This document shows, in pieces, positions 38,058-47,731 of a DNA stretch of 64,000 nucleotides. The translations under genes and the position numbers were made by a program. Numbering within the stretch: the stretch's first letter is position 1; each line of letters begins with the position of its first letter. Under the pieces are notes generated by a model. That model did not search any database. It saw nothing but the letters and a program-made list of their open reading frames with translations, and had not been told where the DNA came from. This DNA comes from Perspicuibacillus lycopersici (GTDB lineage Bacteria; Bacillota; Bacilli; Bacillales; Caldibacillaceae): the NCBI RefSeq assembly GCF_025660475.1, contig NZ_JAOUSF010000001.1, positions 124,001-188,000 of the forward strand. The letters run 5' to 3'.

Positions 38058-39267
38058 TGACTTCTACCCCAATAATTTTTTCAATAATCCATTTTGGTGA
38101 TGCTTCCACAATATCATCAGGTACGTCTTGTCCATTCGTAATATAGGCAATGCCTTTATTATATTTAAGCGATAAATTTAATATGGAGCCAAAATAAGAG
38201 GTTTCGTCAAGCTTAGTGAAAATAAATTTATCAATTGGTATGGAAGAAAATTGTGAATAAATATCATCCATGTCCGTTTCTTTCCCAGTTAACGAAAAGA
38301 CCAAATATGTTTCCATATTATCTTCATAATCAATCGTATTTTGTAACTCCTTCACATATTGTTCATTTAAGAAATTCCGGCCTGCAGTATCAATAAATAC
38401 TAAATCATAGTGAGAAAATAAATGAACTGCCCGTCTAAAATCGGTTTTATTATAACAAACCTCTACTGGAGCATTTAATATTTTCGCATATGTTTTTAGT
38501 TGCTCTACTGCACCGATTCGAAATGTATCGGTTGTAATGAAAGCTATTCTTTTATGCAAATTAATTGCACTATGTGCCGCCATTTTTGCAAGTGTCGTCG
38601 TTTTACCGACCCCTGTTGGCCCGATAACATTGATGAATTTCTTTTGTAAAGTAATTCCGCCAAGTGGATATACACTTAATAACCGATATAAGTGCTGATA
38701 GACAAAGTTTTCCGCTTCCTCATCAGATACATTCCCCTTATTTCCATAATAGTTTTCCAAAATCGCTTCAACTAAGCCATCTAATATTTCTTGTGAAATT
38801 TCCTGATGAATCAAACGTTCATAAATAGCAGTATACGGTTTCGGTATTGCATGCATGGTTGGTTTCGCATGTTCATTTTTTGAAATAGACGTTATCATTT
38901 TTTTCAGTTCTTGAATTTCTTGAAGTAGCCGTATTTCATCATTAGGTTTCTCGTTTTCTATCTTTTTCTCTACTTTTTGTTCGATTGCAGCCTCAGGTGT
39001 TGGAGTTTCCTTTATAATTGTTTCTTTTTCTCGCATTTCTTTATCAATCATTGGATAATCACGAAAATCTAATGGTTTCTTTTCGTGTAATTGAACCGTT
39101 TGATCAACTGCAGCAATTACTTCGATATTTTTTTTTCGAAAGAGACCGAAAAATCCACCTTTGTATACAATTTTCGAATTTAATATTACGGCATCTCTAC
39201 CCAGTTCTGCGCGAATCTTTTTCATCGCTTCAGGCATTGTCGGCGCAACATATTTTTTTACCTTCAT
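38050..39267 (-). CDS. flhF: Flagellar placement GTPase FlhF (SRP54 family)
   Basis: This 405-residue SRP-type GTPase marks the site of flagellar assembly. It has an N-terminal basic B domain (MKVKKYVAPTMPEAMKKIRAELG), a variable charged linker (about 80-150), an N domain and the NG GTPase with [16 protein letters not shown] (G1, about 215), DTFRIGAVEQLKTYA (G2), VFIDTAGR (G3) and FTKLDET (G4). It overlaps both flhA (4 bp) and flhG (8 bp), so the three are translationally coupled. Confidence 0.97.
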   Translation of the reverse strand: MKVKKYVAPTMPEAMKKIRAELGRDAVILNSKIVYKGGFFGLFRKKNIEVIAAVDQTVQLHEKKPLDFRDYPMIDKEMREKETIIKETPTPEAAIEQKVEKKIENEKPNDEIRLLQEIQELKKMITSISKNEHAKPTMHAIPKPYTAIYERLIHQEISQEILDGLVEAILENYYGNKGNVSDEEAENFVYQHLYRLLSVYPLGGITLQKKFINVIGPTGVGKTTTLAKMAAHSAINLHKRIAFITTDTFRIGAVEQLKTYAKILNAPVEVCYNKTDFRRAVHLFSHYDLVFIDTAGRNFLNEQYVKELQNTIDYEDNMETYLVFSLTGKETDMDDIYSQFSSIPIDKFIFTKLDETSYFGSILNLSLKYNKGIAYITNGQDVPDDIVEASPKWIIEKIIGVEVNE

Positions 39268-41300
39268 TCAACATTCACCACCCCAACACTTTGTACTTCC
39301 ATATTTGCATCTAATTCATTATAAGACAGAATTGGAACTTGCGGGAAATATCGCTCGGTTAATTCACGAACATACATCCGAATCGCTGGAGAACAAAGAA
39401 TAATTGCTGTTTGGTTTAGCATCGTCATATGTTCCATTTGCTTAGCGATGCTTTCTAAAATTGCTTGCGATTGATTAGGATCTAATGCTAAGTAATTTCC
39501 ATGCTCAGTCTGTTGAATATGATCTGCAACTAATTTTTCTACTCTTCCAGATAACGTCAATACTTTTAATGTATCGTCGTCTTGTTTATATTGATTGGTA
39601 ATTTGTTTCGCAAGGCTTTGTCGAACATATTCCGTTAATATATCAGGATCTGTCGTCATTTTACAAAAATCTGCTAATGTCTCAAATATAACTGGCAAAT
39701 TCCGTATCGAAACTCTTTCCTTTAATAGTTTTGCCAATACCTTTTGAATATCCCCTGTAGATAATGGATTTGGTGTTACTTCTTCTACCAATATAGGATA
39801 GGTTTCTTTTAAATGGTCGATTAATTGTTTCGTTTCCTGACGACCAAGTAGTTCATGTGCTGAATTTTTTAATACCTCTGTTAAATGAGTACTTACAACC
39901 GAAGGCGGATCAACTACTGTATAACCGGAAATTTCCGCATTTGTTTTTTGATCCTCCGTAATCCAAATCGCAGGAATTCCAAATGCTGGTTCTACTGTAT
40001 CAATCCCGGTAATAGAAGGATCATCCACTCCAGGACTCATGGCTAAATAATGATCCAACAGTATTTCTCCTTTTCCCACCTCATGACCTTTTATTTTCAT
40101 TCGGTATTCATTTGGAGCAAGCTGAATATTGTCTCGAATCCGGACAACCGGAATAACGAGTCCAAGCTCTAGCGCCAGCTGCCTTCGAATCATAACAACG
40201 CGATCTAATAAGTCTCCTCCTTGACTAGAATCTGCTAACGGTATTAATCCATAACCAAATTCAAATTCAATCGGATCGATATTTAATAAGTTCACAACAT
40301 TTTCCGGCTTCCGTAATTCATCACTCGCTATTTCTTCTTCTACATCTGGCGAGATAGTTTCCTCGAGCTTTTTCTGATTGGATAACGTGTACCCACCAAA
40401 TATTAGTAACCCAGCAATTGGAATCGTTAATATATCGTTGATAGGTGTAAATAAACCAAGTAGAAAAATTGTTCCCCCCGTTACATACAACATTTTTGGA
40501 AAAGCAAATAATTGTGAAGTAACATCATGGCCCATATTTCCTTCCGATGCTGCCCTTGTAACAATTATCGCAGTTGCTGTTGAAATTAGTAATGCCGGTA
40601 GCTGACTGACAATTCCATCCCCTACTGTTAATAAAGAATAATGACTTGCTGCCTCTGCAAACGGCATGCCTTGCTGAACCATTCCAATAACGATTCCAAA
40701 TATCAAGTTAATAAATACAATGATAATACCAGCAATAGCATCACCTTTAACAAACTTACTAGCTCCATCCATTGCTCCATAAAAGTCTGCTTCACGGCTT
40801 ACTTTTTGTCTTCGTGTACGTGCCTCTTGTTCGGAAATCATCCCTGCATTTAAATCTGCATCGATGCTCATTTGCTTCCCTGGCATCGCATCTAATGTAA
40901 AACGGGCTGCAACCTCAGCTACACGTTCCGCACCCTTTGTTATAACAACGAATTGAATGATAACAAGAATAAAGAATACAACTAGCCCAACGATTACTTC
41001 ACCGCCAACAACGAATGTTCCAAATGTTTCCACAACACCTCCAGCATCGCCTTCAGATAATATGGAACGTGTTGTGGAAACATTCAAACCTAGCCGAAAT
41101 AAAGTTAATAACAGTAAGAGAGATGGGAAAATGGAGAACTCCAATGGTTCACGCATATTCATTGTCGTCAATAACACTAACAACGCAAGTGTAATATTCG
41201 TAATGATAAAAATACTTAACATCCAGGATGGTAAGGGAATAATTAGCATAACAATAATTAACACTACGCCAAAAATTACCGATAAATCTCTTGCTGACAT
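39264..41300 (-). CDS. flhA: Flagellar export gate protein FlhA
   Basis: This 678-residue protein forms the nonameric ring of the type III export gate. The N-terminal half has about eight transmembrane segments; the family FHIPEP-type cytoplasmic loop is seen in the region GKQMSIDADLNAGMISEQEARTRRQKVSREADFYGAMDGASKFVKGDAIAG (about 145-195), and the C-terminal half is the soluble docking domain for substrates and chaperones. The length is normal. A 107-bp gap with a hairpin separates it from flhB. Confidence 0.97.
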   Translation of the reverse strand: MSARDLSVIFGVVLIIVMLIIPLPSWMLSIFIITNITLALLVLLTTMNMREPLEFSIFPSLLLLLTLFRLGLNVSTTRSILSEGDAGGVVETFGTFVVGGEVIVGLVVFFILVIIQFVVITKGAERVAEVAARFTLDAMPGKQMSIDADLNAGMISEQEARTRRQKVSREADFYGAMDGASKFVKGDAIAGIIIVFINLIFGIVIGMVQQGMPFAEAASHYSLLTVGDGIVSQLPALLISTATAIIVTRAASEGNMGHDVTSQLFAFPKMLYVTGGTIFLLGLFTPINDILTIPIAGLLIFGGYTLSNQKKLEETISPDVEEEIASDELRKPENVVNLLNIDPIEFEFGYGLIPLADSSQGGDLLDRVVMIRRQLALELGLVIPVVRIRDNIQLAPNEYRMKIKGHEVGKGEILLDHYLAMSPGVDDPSITGIDTVEPAFGIPAIWITEDQKTNAEISGYTVVDPPSVVSTHLTEVLKNSAHELLGRQETKQLIDHLKETYPILVEEVTPNPLSTGDIQKVLAKLLKERVSIRNLPVIFETLADFCKMTTDPDILTEYVRQSLAKQITNQYKQDDDTLKVLTLSGRVEKLVADHIQQTEHGNYLALDPNQSQAILESIAKQMEHMTMLNQTAIILCSPAIRMYVRELTERYFPQVPILSYNELDANMEVQSVGVVNVE

Positions 41301-41327
41301 AATCCATTCTCTCCTAACGTGCTTTTA

Positions 41328-41357
41328 CGAGAAATACATCTATCCCTATATTTCTCG
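41328..41357 (-). other. Stem-loop between flhB and flhA
   Basis: CGAGAAATA pairs perfectly with TATTTCTCG (9 bp, 12-base loop). No T run follows on the minus strand, so it is more likely an mRNA stability or processing structure than a terminator. Confidence 0.5.
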
Positions 41358-41407
41358 ATTCAATAGAATAAAAGTATAATAAACAATACCCGATGAAGTA
41401 GAAAAAA

Positions 41408-42493
41408 TTAAATTTTCTTCTGCACCCTGTACACATATGCTAATATTTCGGCGACTGCTTTAAAAAATTCTTCTGGGATCGCATCGCCAATTTCCGCTTG
41501 ATCATAAAGACCTCTTGCTAATGGCCGATTTTCTACCATTATGACATCATGTTCTTTAGCTATTAATTTTATCTTTTGTGCGATAAAATCTACGCCTTTA
41601 GCTAGTACGTATGGTGCATCCATTTTGTTCTCATCATATTTTAAGGCAATTGCATAATGGGTAGGGTTTGTAATAACAACATCTGCATTTGGCACCTCTT
41701 GCATCATTCTTCTCATTGCCATTTCCCGCTGACGCTGTCTAATTCTCGAACGAATTAACGGATCCCCTTCCATACTCTTATTTTCTTCCTTAATATCCTG
41801 CTTGGACATTCGAATACTTTTCTCAAAATCATATTTTTGATAAAGATAATCAAAAAGGGATAAAAATAATAATCCCCCAGAAGCAAATAAGCCAAGCTTC
41901 ACCGTAATGGAAGCAATTAATGCAAAACTGCTCCCTATTGCGATATTCATTAATCCAAGTAAGTCATTCATATTAAACCATAGGATGGCAAAAACAATGC
42001 CCCCTATAATGGAAACCTTTAACAATGATTTTAATAGCTCGACAATTGCCCGAATAGAAAATATTCGCTTTGCACCTTTGATTGGATCTAATTTTTCGAG
42101 CTTTACCTTTAGCGACTCAGGAGTAAACATAAAACCTACCTGTAAATAATTTGCAAGAACTGCACCAACAAGTGCAGCTATCATAACTGGTGCTAGAAGC
42201 ATAAGTAGTTCTTGAAATAATTCCAAGGCAATTTGAGAAATCGAATTTACCGTAACGTCCTGATGCATGTATACTTCAAAGGTTTGATGAAATATCGTGA
42301 AAAATTGGTCCAACATTTTAGGTCCAGTAAACAAAAGGACAAAGAAAACAGCCAACAAAATAAAGGCAGTTATTAAATCCTGACTTTTTGCCGTTTGACC
42401 TTTTTTCCTAACGTCCTGCCGTTTTTTCGGGGTAGCTTTCTCTGTTTTTTCACCAGCAAAAAACTGTAAATCTAATGAATAGTGAAATTGCAT
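41408..42493 (-). CDS. flhB: Flagellar export substrate-specificity switch protein FlhB
   Basis: This 361-residue membrane protein of the export gate switches export from hook to filament substrates. Its N-terminus has DLQFFAGEKTEKATPKKRQDVRKKGQ, followed by four transmembrane segments, and the self-cleavage NPTH site is intact in VITNPTHYAIALKYDE (about residue 275). FliK encoded in the same operon should trigger the switch. It lies 40 bp after fliR. Confidence 0.97.
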   Translation of the reverse strand: MQFHYSLDLQFFAGEKTEKATPKKRQDVRKKGQTAKSQDLITAFILLAVFFVLLFTGPKMLDQFFTIFHQTFEVYMHQDVTVNSISQIALELFQELLMLLAPVMIAALVGAVLANYLQVGFMFTPESLKVKLEKLDPIKGAKRIFSIRAIVELLKSLLKVSIIGGIVFAILWFNMNDLLGLMNIAIGSSFALIASITVKLGLFASGGLLFLSLFDYLYQKYDFEKSIRMSKQDIKEENKSMEGDPLIRSRIRQRQREMAMRRMMQEVPNADVVITNPTHYAIALKYDENKMDAPYVLAKGVDFIAQKIKLIAKEHDVIMVENRPLARGLYDQAEIGDAIPEEFFKAVAEILAYVYRVQKKI

Positions 42494-42533
42494 TGCTTTC
42501 CCCTCCTAATGCACATGAATGGAAATAAAATTA

Positions 42534-43307
42534 TTAAGATTGCCCAAGCACTGTCATTAAATCCCTCATGGAATATAGTAAAAGCTCAAATAAATTTTTT
42601 ACCGCAAAAATCATTGGTCCGATTACTATGACTAGCATCAGAAAACTTACTAAAATTTTCACTGGGAAGCCAACTACAAAAATATTCATTTGCGGTACTG
42701 TTCGAGCGACAATTCCAAGTGCCACATCAATTAAAAATAGACTCCCTACGACAGGAATCGACATCTGAAAGGCAATAGCAAACATCGCCCCAAAAGACTT
42801 GAGAATCATCTCCATTGTATTCTCATGGCCAAATGCCAGTAGTTGCTTGTCCATTGGTATAAATTGATAACTATGAAATATTCCATCAATAATGAGATGA
42901 TGACCATTAACAGATAATAAAAATAAAAGCGAAAATAAATATAAATATTGCCCCATAATTGGGGATTGTGCCCCCGTTTGAGGATCAATAATATTTGCCA
43001 TCGAAAATCCCATTTGAAAATCGATAAAGCCACCCGCCATTTGAATTGCAGATAAAATTATATAAGCAATCAAACCAATCGCAAGACCGGTAATTATTTC
43101 TTTAAAAAGTAATAAAAAATACGTACTGTCAATTTCTAATGGCTCCACATCAATAGTGTAGAGTATTGTTAAGGATAGGAAAAAAGCAAGACCAATCTTG
43201 AACATTGCCGGAACCGATCGATGGGAAAAAATCGGGACGACTACAAAAAAGGATACTACTCGCATAAAAATTAATAATAATGTTGGAAATTGGGTTATGA
43301 AATCCAT
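42534..43307 (-). CDS. fliR: Flagellar export gate protein FliR
   Basis: This 257-residue membrane protein is part of the FliP5Q4R1 export channel. It shows six hydrophobic segments and the family region MAGGFIDFQMGFSMANIIDPQTG with SPIMGQYLYLFSLLFLLSVNGHH. It starts 4 bp after fliQ. The length is normal. Confidence 0.96.
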   Translation of the reverse strand: MDFITQFPTLLLIFMRVVSFFVVVPIFSHRSVPAMFKIGLAFFLSLTILYTIDVEPLEIDSTYFLLLFKEIITGLAIGLIAYIILSAIQMAGGFIDFQMGFSMANIIDPQTGAQSPIMGQYLYLFSLLFLLSVNGHHLIIDGIFHSYQFIPMDKQLLAFGHENTMEMILKSFGAMFAIAFQMSIPVVGSLFLIDVALGIVARTVPQMNIFVVGFPVKILVSFLMLVIVIGPMIFAVKNLFELLLYSMRDLMTVLGQS

Positions 43308-43311
43308 TCCA

Positions 43312-43581
43312 TCAACCTACAAATCTCGTTAAATTAGAAAATATATTATTAGCATATTGGATCATATGACTAATCATCCATGGTCCAAAAACAATAATCC
43401 CGATTAAAACTGCCACGATTTTTGGGATAAAAGCCAATGTTTGTTCTTGAATTTGTGTAGTAGCTTGAAAAATACTAACTATTAAACCGACTATTAATGC
43501 AATTAGTAGTAATGGACCACTTATGATTAATATCGCATAGATTCCTTGCTCTGCAAGCTGCACTACCGATTCAGAGTTCAT
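43312..43581 (-). CDS. fliQ: Flagellar export gate protein FliQ
   Basis: This 89-residue protein with two transmembrane segments belongs to the export channel. The pattern LLIALIVGLIVSIFQATTQIQEQTLAFIPKI is characteristic of FliQ. It lies 15 bp after fliP and 4 bp before fliR in the conserved fliP-fliQ-fliR order. Confidence 0.97.
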   Translation of the reverse strand: MNSESVVQLAEQGIYAILIISGPLLLIALIVGLIVSIFQATTQIQEQTLAFIPKIVAVLIGIIVFGPWMISHMIQYANNIFSNLTRFVG

Positions 43582-43596
43582 TCATAATCACCTGTC

Positions 43597-44262
43597 CTAA
43601 AAACTTTGAAGTAATGACTTGACTACTAAATACCAGCCATCCACTAAAACAAATAATAAAATTTTAAATGGTAATGAAATCATTACCGGAGGAAGCATCA
43701 TCATCCCCATCGACATTAACACACTTGCAATTACCATATCAATTACAAGAAATGGAATAAAGATCATAAAGCCAATCTGAAATGATGTTTTTAACTCACT
43801 AATGACAAATGCTGGTACAAGAACCGTCATTGGGATATCTTCAACGGACTCAGGAGTTTCTGCTTTTGAGTATTCTAAAAATAGCGCCAAATCCTTTTGT
43901 CTTGTATGTTTACTCATAAATTGTTTAAAAGGAATAGTTGCATTATCATATGCTTCTTCTAATTCAATTTCATTATTAAATAATGGCTGCAGTGCTGTAT
44001 CATTTACTTGCTGAAAGGTTGGTGCCATAACAAAAAATGTCATAAATAAGGCAAGTCCAATAATGACCTGGTTCGGTGGAATTTGCTGTGTCGCAAGTCC
44101 GGATCGAACAAATGATAAAACAACAACAATTCTAGTAAAAGATGTAAGCAAAATTAAAATACTTGGTGCAATAGATAATACTGTTAAGAGAAGTAGTAGT
44201 TTAACAGATGTTGAGACTGTGTCCGGATCACTTGTGCTAAAGTACGAAATAAAATCATTCAT
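43597..44262 (-). CDS. fliP: Flagellar export gate protein FliP
   Basis: This 221-residue membrane protein forms the core of the export channel. It has four transmembrane segments and the family stretches LTSFTRIVVVLSFVRSGLATQQIPPNQVIIGLALFMTFFVMAPT and FMIFIPFLVIDMVIASVLMSMGMMMLPPVMISLPFKILLFVLVDGW. A long cleavable signal peptide, seen in some proteobacterial FliP, is absent, as usual in Bacilli. It overlaps fliO by 4 bp. Confidence 0.98.
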   Translation of the reverse strand: MNDFISYFSTSDPDTVSTSVKLLLLLTVLSIAPSILILLTSFTRIVVVLSFVRSGLATQQIPPNQVIIGLALFMTFFVMAPTFQQVNDTALQPLFNNEIELEEAYDNATIPFKQFMSKHTRQKDLALFLEYSKAETPESVEDIPMTVLVPAFVISELKTSFQIGFMIFIPFLVIDMVIASVLMSMGMMMLPPVMISLPFKILLFVLVDGWYLVVKSLLQSF

Positions 44263-44939
44263 TCCTCTGTAAATCCTTTCTCCAGCTCATGATTAAATAC
44301 TTCTCTTCTCTGTTTTACTGCCATATCCAATTGCTGCTTAAATTGCTGCTGCAATGGGGCGGACTCTGACTCTTGTTTATCGGTTTTCTTTCTTCTCTCC
44401 AATACTTTTGACACAATATCCTTTGGCTGCAACATATGATCCATTTTTTCATTATATTGCTCGATTATATTTTTCACTTCTTCATCATCGCTAATTTCCT
44501 TTAGTAATTGTACATCTTCCCCTACACCTATAACTAAAATAGAATCGCCTACTTTAACTAGCTGAACAGAACGATTTGGACCTAAATTGGTTCCTCCTAA
44601 ATTTTTTAATACTTGAGAGGATGGATAACGGTCATTTTTCTTTTGTAGCCATTTCAGTACAATATATAATAATGCGACAACAAATAATAAGGCAAAAATA
44701 GTTTTAATTACATCCCATGCTGTAATACCTACCGAACTATTAGTATCAGAAGCTTCATCAGCAGATGATTGCGAATTTTTATCGGTTTGATCCGGTTTTT
44801 CAGCGTCACCCATTGAATCAAAATAGTCTGCAACACTATCATTCATATCATCTGCCAATGCATAATCGTCTACAGGTGTAAAATAGCAAAAAATCAAAAT
44901 TAGTATCGGCAGAATTAAATATAATTTTTTTTGCTGCAT
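44259..44939 (-). CDS. fliO: Flagellar biosynthesis protein FliO (FliZ)
   Basis: This 226-residue protein (FliZ in older Bacillus nomenclature) assists assembly of the FliP ring. It begins with a hydrophobic signal-like segment (LYLILPILILIFCYFTP), followed by an acidic serine-rich extracellular part, one transmembrane helix (VIKTIFALLFVVALLYIVLKWL, about 85-108) and the cytoplasmic FliO domain with LGPNRSVQLVKVGDSILVIGVG. Position between cheY and fliP supports the call. Confidence 0.92.
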   Translation of the reverse strand: MQQKKLYLILPILILIFCYFTPVDDYALADDMNDSVADYFDSMGDAEKPDQTDKNSQSSADEASDTNSSVGITAWDVIKTIFALLFVVALLYIVLKWLQKKNDRYPSSQVLKNLGGTNLGPNRSVQLVKVGDSILVIGVGEDVQLLKEISDDEEVKNIIEQYNEKMDHMLQPKDIVSKVLERRKKTDKQESESAPLQQQFKQQLDMAVKQRREVFNHELEKGFTEE

Positions 44940-44998
44940 AATTTTAGCTGCTACCTTCTTTCAATTTATGTTTTACGAAGGAGTAACGTAAGGATGTA

Positions 44999-45367
44999 TT
45001 ATTTATATCCTAAAGTTTTATGAATTGCTTCAATAACCCTGTCTGCTTGGAATGGTTTTACGATGAAATCTTTTGCTCCTGCTTGAATAGCATCGATAAC
45101 CATTGCTTGTTGTCCCATAGCAGAGCACATAATAATTTTCGCTTGTGGATCAATTTTACGAATTGCTCTTAGTGCATCAATTCCATCCATATCCGGCATC
45201 GTAATATCCATCGTCACTAAATCTGGACTTAGCTCTAAATATCTTTCTACTGCTTGTCTACCATCGGTTGCTTCTCCGATCACTTGAAAACCATTTTTCA
45301 CTAATATATCTTTAATCATCATTCTCATAAAAGCAGCATCATCTACAACTAAAATTCTATTTGACAT
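44999..45367 (-). CDS. cheY: Chemotaxis response regulator CheY
   Basis: This 122-residue single receiver domain carries the acidic pair (VVDDAAFMR), the phospho-acceptor aspartate in LVTMDITMPDMDGIDAL (about residue 54), the conserved threonine/serine at IIMCSAMG and the lysine in KDFIVKPF. CheY-P binds FliM and FliY in the switch, and in B. subtilis favours counter-clockwise rotation. It sits between fliY and fliO. Confidence 0.97.
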   Translation of the reverse strand: MSNRILVVDDAAFMRMMIKDILVKNGFQVIGEATDGRQAVERYLELSPDLVTMDITMPDMDGIDALRAIRKIDPQAKIIMCSAMGQQAMVIDAIQAGAKDFIVKPFQADRVIEAIHKTLGYK

Positions 45368-45383
45368 AATTTCCCCTCCATTA

Positions 45384-46589
45384 TTATCGAATCTTATTAA
45401 TACGCTCCGTTTGACTTACAATATCTGTCACCCGAACACCAAAATTTTCCTCAATTACAACTACTTCACCTTTAGCAATTAACCGATTATTAACCAGTAT
45501 ATCTACTGGTTCCCCAGCCAATTTATCTAATTCAATGATAGAGCCCGGTGATAACTCAAGAATATCTTTCACTAATTTCTTTGTTCTCCCTAATTCAACT
45601 GTTACTTGTAATGGAATATCAAAGAGCATTTGTAAATTTCTCGGTTCTTCCTTATTGGAGCTATTCTGCGAGAAACTGTTAAATAATACCGGCTGTACAT
45701 TTTTTGTTTTCATGTCCACAGTATTATTCATAGCTATATCCGCAACATTTGGGCTATTTGTCCGCCCATTTGTAGGAGGGAATTGATTTTGTTCCTGTAT
45801 AAAACTATCTCCAGAATGGAAGCTTTGTCCATTTTGACTTTGCATCGCATTTGCGTAAGCAGAAGCCGAATTGCTTTGCATTGACTCTTTTTCCGCTTGA
45901 TCTGTTAAAGCACTAACTAAGCTTTTTGCAAAAGAAAACGGTAAGATTTGCATAAGCGTAGAATTAATTAATTCCCCGACAATTAAACGGAAAGATACTT
46001 TAACTAATTGTTCCTCCGAAGGGATAATGTCTTCTCCTTCTCCCTCAGGTAAATTGATAAAATCAATATTTGGCGGAGAGATTTCTACTCGCTCATTAAA
46101 GATAGTAGACATGCTTGTTGCAGCAGAGCCCATCATTTGGTTCATTGCCTCTTGAACAGCACTTAATTGTAATTCGGTAAAATCCGGACTAGGATTTAAT
46201 CCATCCCCACCTAGCATTAAATCAGCAATTACACTAGCATCCGCTTGATTAATGATAAAAATATTAGAACCAATAAAACCAGTTGTATAATTAACGATTA
46301 CCGCTACATATGGCTTTGTAAACTCTTTATCCAATTGACTTCTACTAATTACCGATACATTCGGTGTCGTAATTTTAACCGGCTGATTTAATAGTCCAGA
46401 CAGAGCTGTTGCTGAATTGCCAAAAGAAATATTCCCGATTTCGCCTAATGTATCCTGTTCAATTGTCGATAAAACTTCTGTTCCTTGTGTGGGAGAATTT
46501 GCAATTTGTGAATTATCTTCTAAATCACTTAAGCTTGCTCCATTTAATAACGCATCGATTTCTTCTTGAGAAAGCATTCCTTTACTCAT
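45384..46589 (-). CDS. fliY: Flagellar switch phosphatase FliY (CheC-like plus FliN domain)
   Basis: This 401-residue C-ring protein joins an N-terminal CheY-P-binding motif (MLSQEEIDALLNG), a CheC-like phosphatase domain with two E-x-x-N sites (LGEIGNISFGNSATALSGLL and VQEAMNQMMGSAATSMSTIF), a serine/asparagine-rich linker (about 235-300) and a C-terminal FliN/SpoA domain (MLFDIPLQVTVELGRTKKLVKDIL). The ATG at 46589 overlaps the end of fliM by 8 bp with AAGGAGGGAG upstream; the longer frame is not supported. It hydrolyses CheY-P at the motor. Confidence 0.97.
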   Translation of the reverse strand: MSKGMLSQEEIDALLNGASLSDLEDNSQIANSPTQGTEVLSTIEQDTLGEIGNISFGNSATALSGLLNQPVKITTPNVSVISRSQLDKEFTKPYVAVIVNYTTGFIGSNIFIINQADASVIADLMLGGDGLNPSPDFTELQLSAVQEAMNQMMGSAATSMSTIFNERVEISPPNIDFINLPEGEGEDIIPSEEQLVKVSFRLIVGELINSTLMQILPFSFAKSLVSALTDQAEKESMQSNSASAYANAMQSQNGQSFHSGDSFIQEQNQFPPTNGRTNSPNVADIAMNNTVDMKTKNVQPVLFNSFSQNSSNKEEPRNLQMLFDIPLQVTVELGRTKKLVKDILELSPGSIIELDKLAGEPVDILVNNRLIAKGEVVVIEENFGVRVTDIVSQTERINKIR

Positions 46590-47580
46590 CACTATCTCCC
46601 TCCTTAATTCTGTCAAGAATTTGTACAGCCATCTTATTATTTAATTTACCTGGCTGAACAATAAATTTTGGGCTTTCCGCAATTTTTAATATCATTGGTT
46701 GATCCATTCGATTATCTAGCTCGATACAATCACCAACTGATAAATTTAAAAATTCTTCAACGGTAATTACTGAATGACCCAATTCTGCAACTATCGGGAG
46801 TCCTGTATGCTTTACATTATCCTCTAGAGCAACCACTTTTTCTGGTTCTCGCTCTTTAATTTCCGTCTGCATCCAATAACTGACAGCAAGTTTTGGCATG
46901 ATTGGTTCTAATAGCATATGGGGAATACAAATATTTATCATCCCACTCGTTTCACCGATCGTAATATTTAATGAAATTACCACAACTGTTTCATTCGGAG
47001 ATACCATCTGTAAAAAGTGTGGATTAACTTCAAAACTAATCATACTCGGTTCAACTTCTGTTACCGCACCCCAAGCTTCCTTTAAATGTTGGAACGCGTT
47101 TTCGAATAAATTCATCATTATTTTTGACTCAATATCAGTTAAATGATCAATTTTATTTACACTTGCACCCCTGCCACCTAATACACGATCAAGCATTGCA
47201 TAACCAATATTTGGATTAATTTCAATAATCATTCGCCCGGTTAATGGCTCAACCTCATATAAATACAATATCGTCATTTTAGGTATCGATCGTATGAATT
47301 CCTCGTAAGGGATTTGATCGGCACTTGCTACACTTATTTGTACATACGTTCGCAGTTTTCCAGAAAAATAGGTGGTTAATAATCGAGCAAAATTTTCATG
47401 AATTCTCGTTAAACTACGAATTTGTTCTTTTGAGAAACGGAGTGCACGCTTAAAATCGTAAATTTTTACTTTTTGTTGTGCTTCTTCTTTTTTTATTTCC
47501 TCCGCACTTACTTCTCCAGTTGAAAGCGCAGATAATAGAGCATCTATTTCACTCTGTGATAATATTTCTCCAGATGGCAT
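46582..47580 (-). CDS. fliM: Flagellar motor switch protein FliM
   Basis: This 332-residue C-ring protein has the N-terminal CheY-P-binding peptide ILSQSEIDALLSAL, a middle CheC-like domain without phosphatase residues (RALRFSKEQIRSLTRIHENFARLL opens it; GGRGASVNKIDHLTDIE is typical) and the C-terminal SpoA domain. The ATG has GGAGGTGA upstream. A 151-bp gap separates it from fliL, unusual for these two genes. Confidence 0.97.
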   Translation of the reverse strand: MPSGEILSQSEIDALLSALSTGEVSAEEIKKEEAQQKVKIYDFKRALRFSKEQIRSLTRIHENFARLLTTYFSGKLRTYVQISVASADQIPYEEFIRSIPKMTILYLYEVEPLTGRMIIEINPNIGYAMLDRVLGGRGASVNKIDHLTDIESKIMMNLFENAFQHLKEAWGAVTEVEPSMISFEVNPHFLQMVSPNETVVVISLNITIGETSGMINICIPHMLLEPIMPKLAVSYWMQTEIKEREPEKVVALEDNVKHTGLPIVAELGHSVITVEEFLNLSVGDCIELDNRMDQPMILKIAESPKFIVQPGKLNNKMAVQILDRIKEGDSDE

Positions 47581-47639
47581 GATCAGTCACCTCCAACCTC
47601 CATTTTTTCATATATGTTTTTCTAATAGGATGGAGAACC

Positions 47640-47683
47640 TATGAACTACTAAAAAGAATGACTAGTATTTTATAAAGTTCATA
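47640..47683 (-). other. Stem-loop in the fliL-fliM gap
   Basis: TATGAACT pairs perfectly with AGTTCATA (8 bp) across a 28-base AT-rich loop. It lies 60-100 bases upstream of the fliM ATG, within a 151-bp gap that has no gene. There is no T run, so it is not a standard terminator. Confidence 0.35.
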
Positions 47684-47731
47684 ACGAATCCTAGTGCTAT
47701 CAGCATCAATTTGCTAAAGATCAATTATTGA

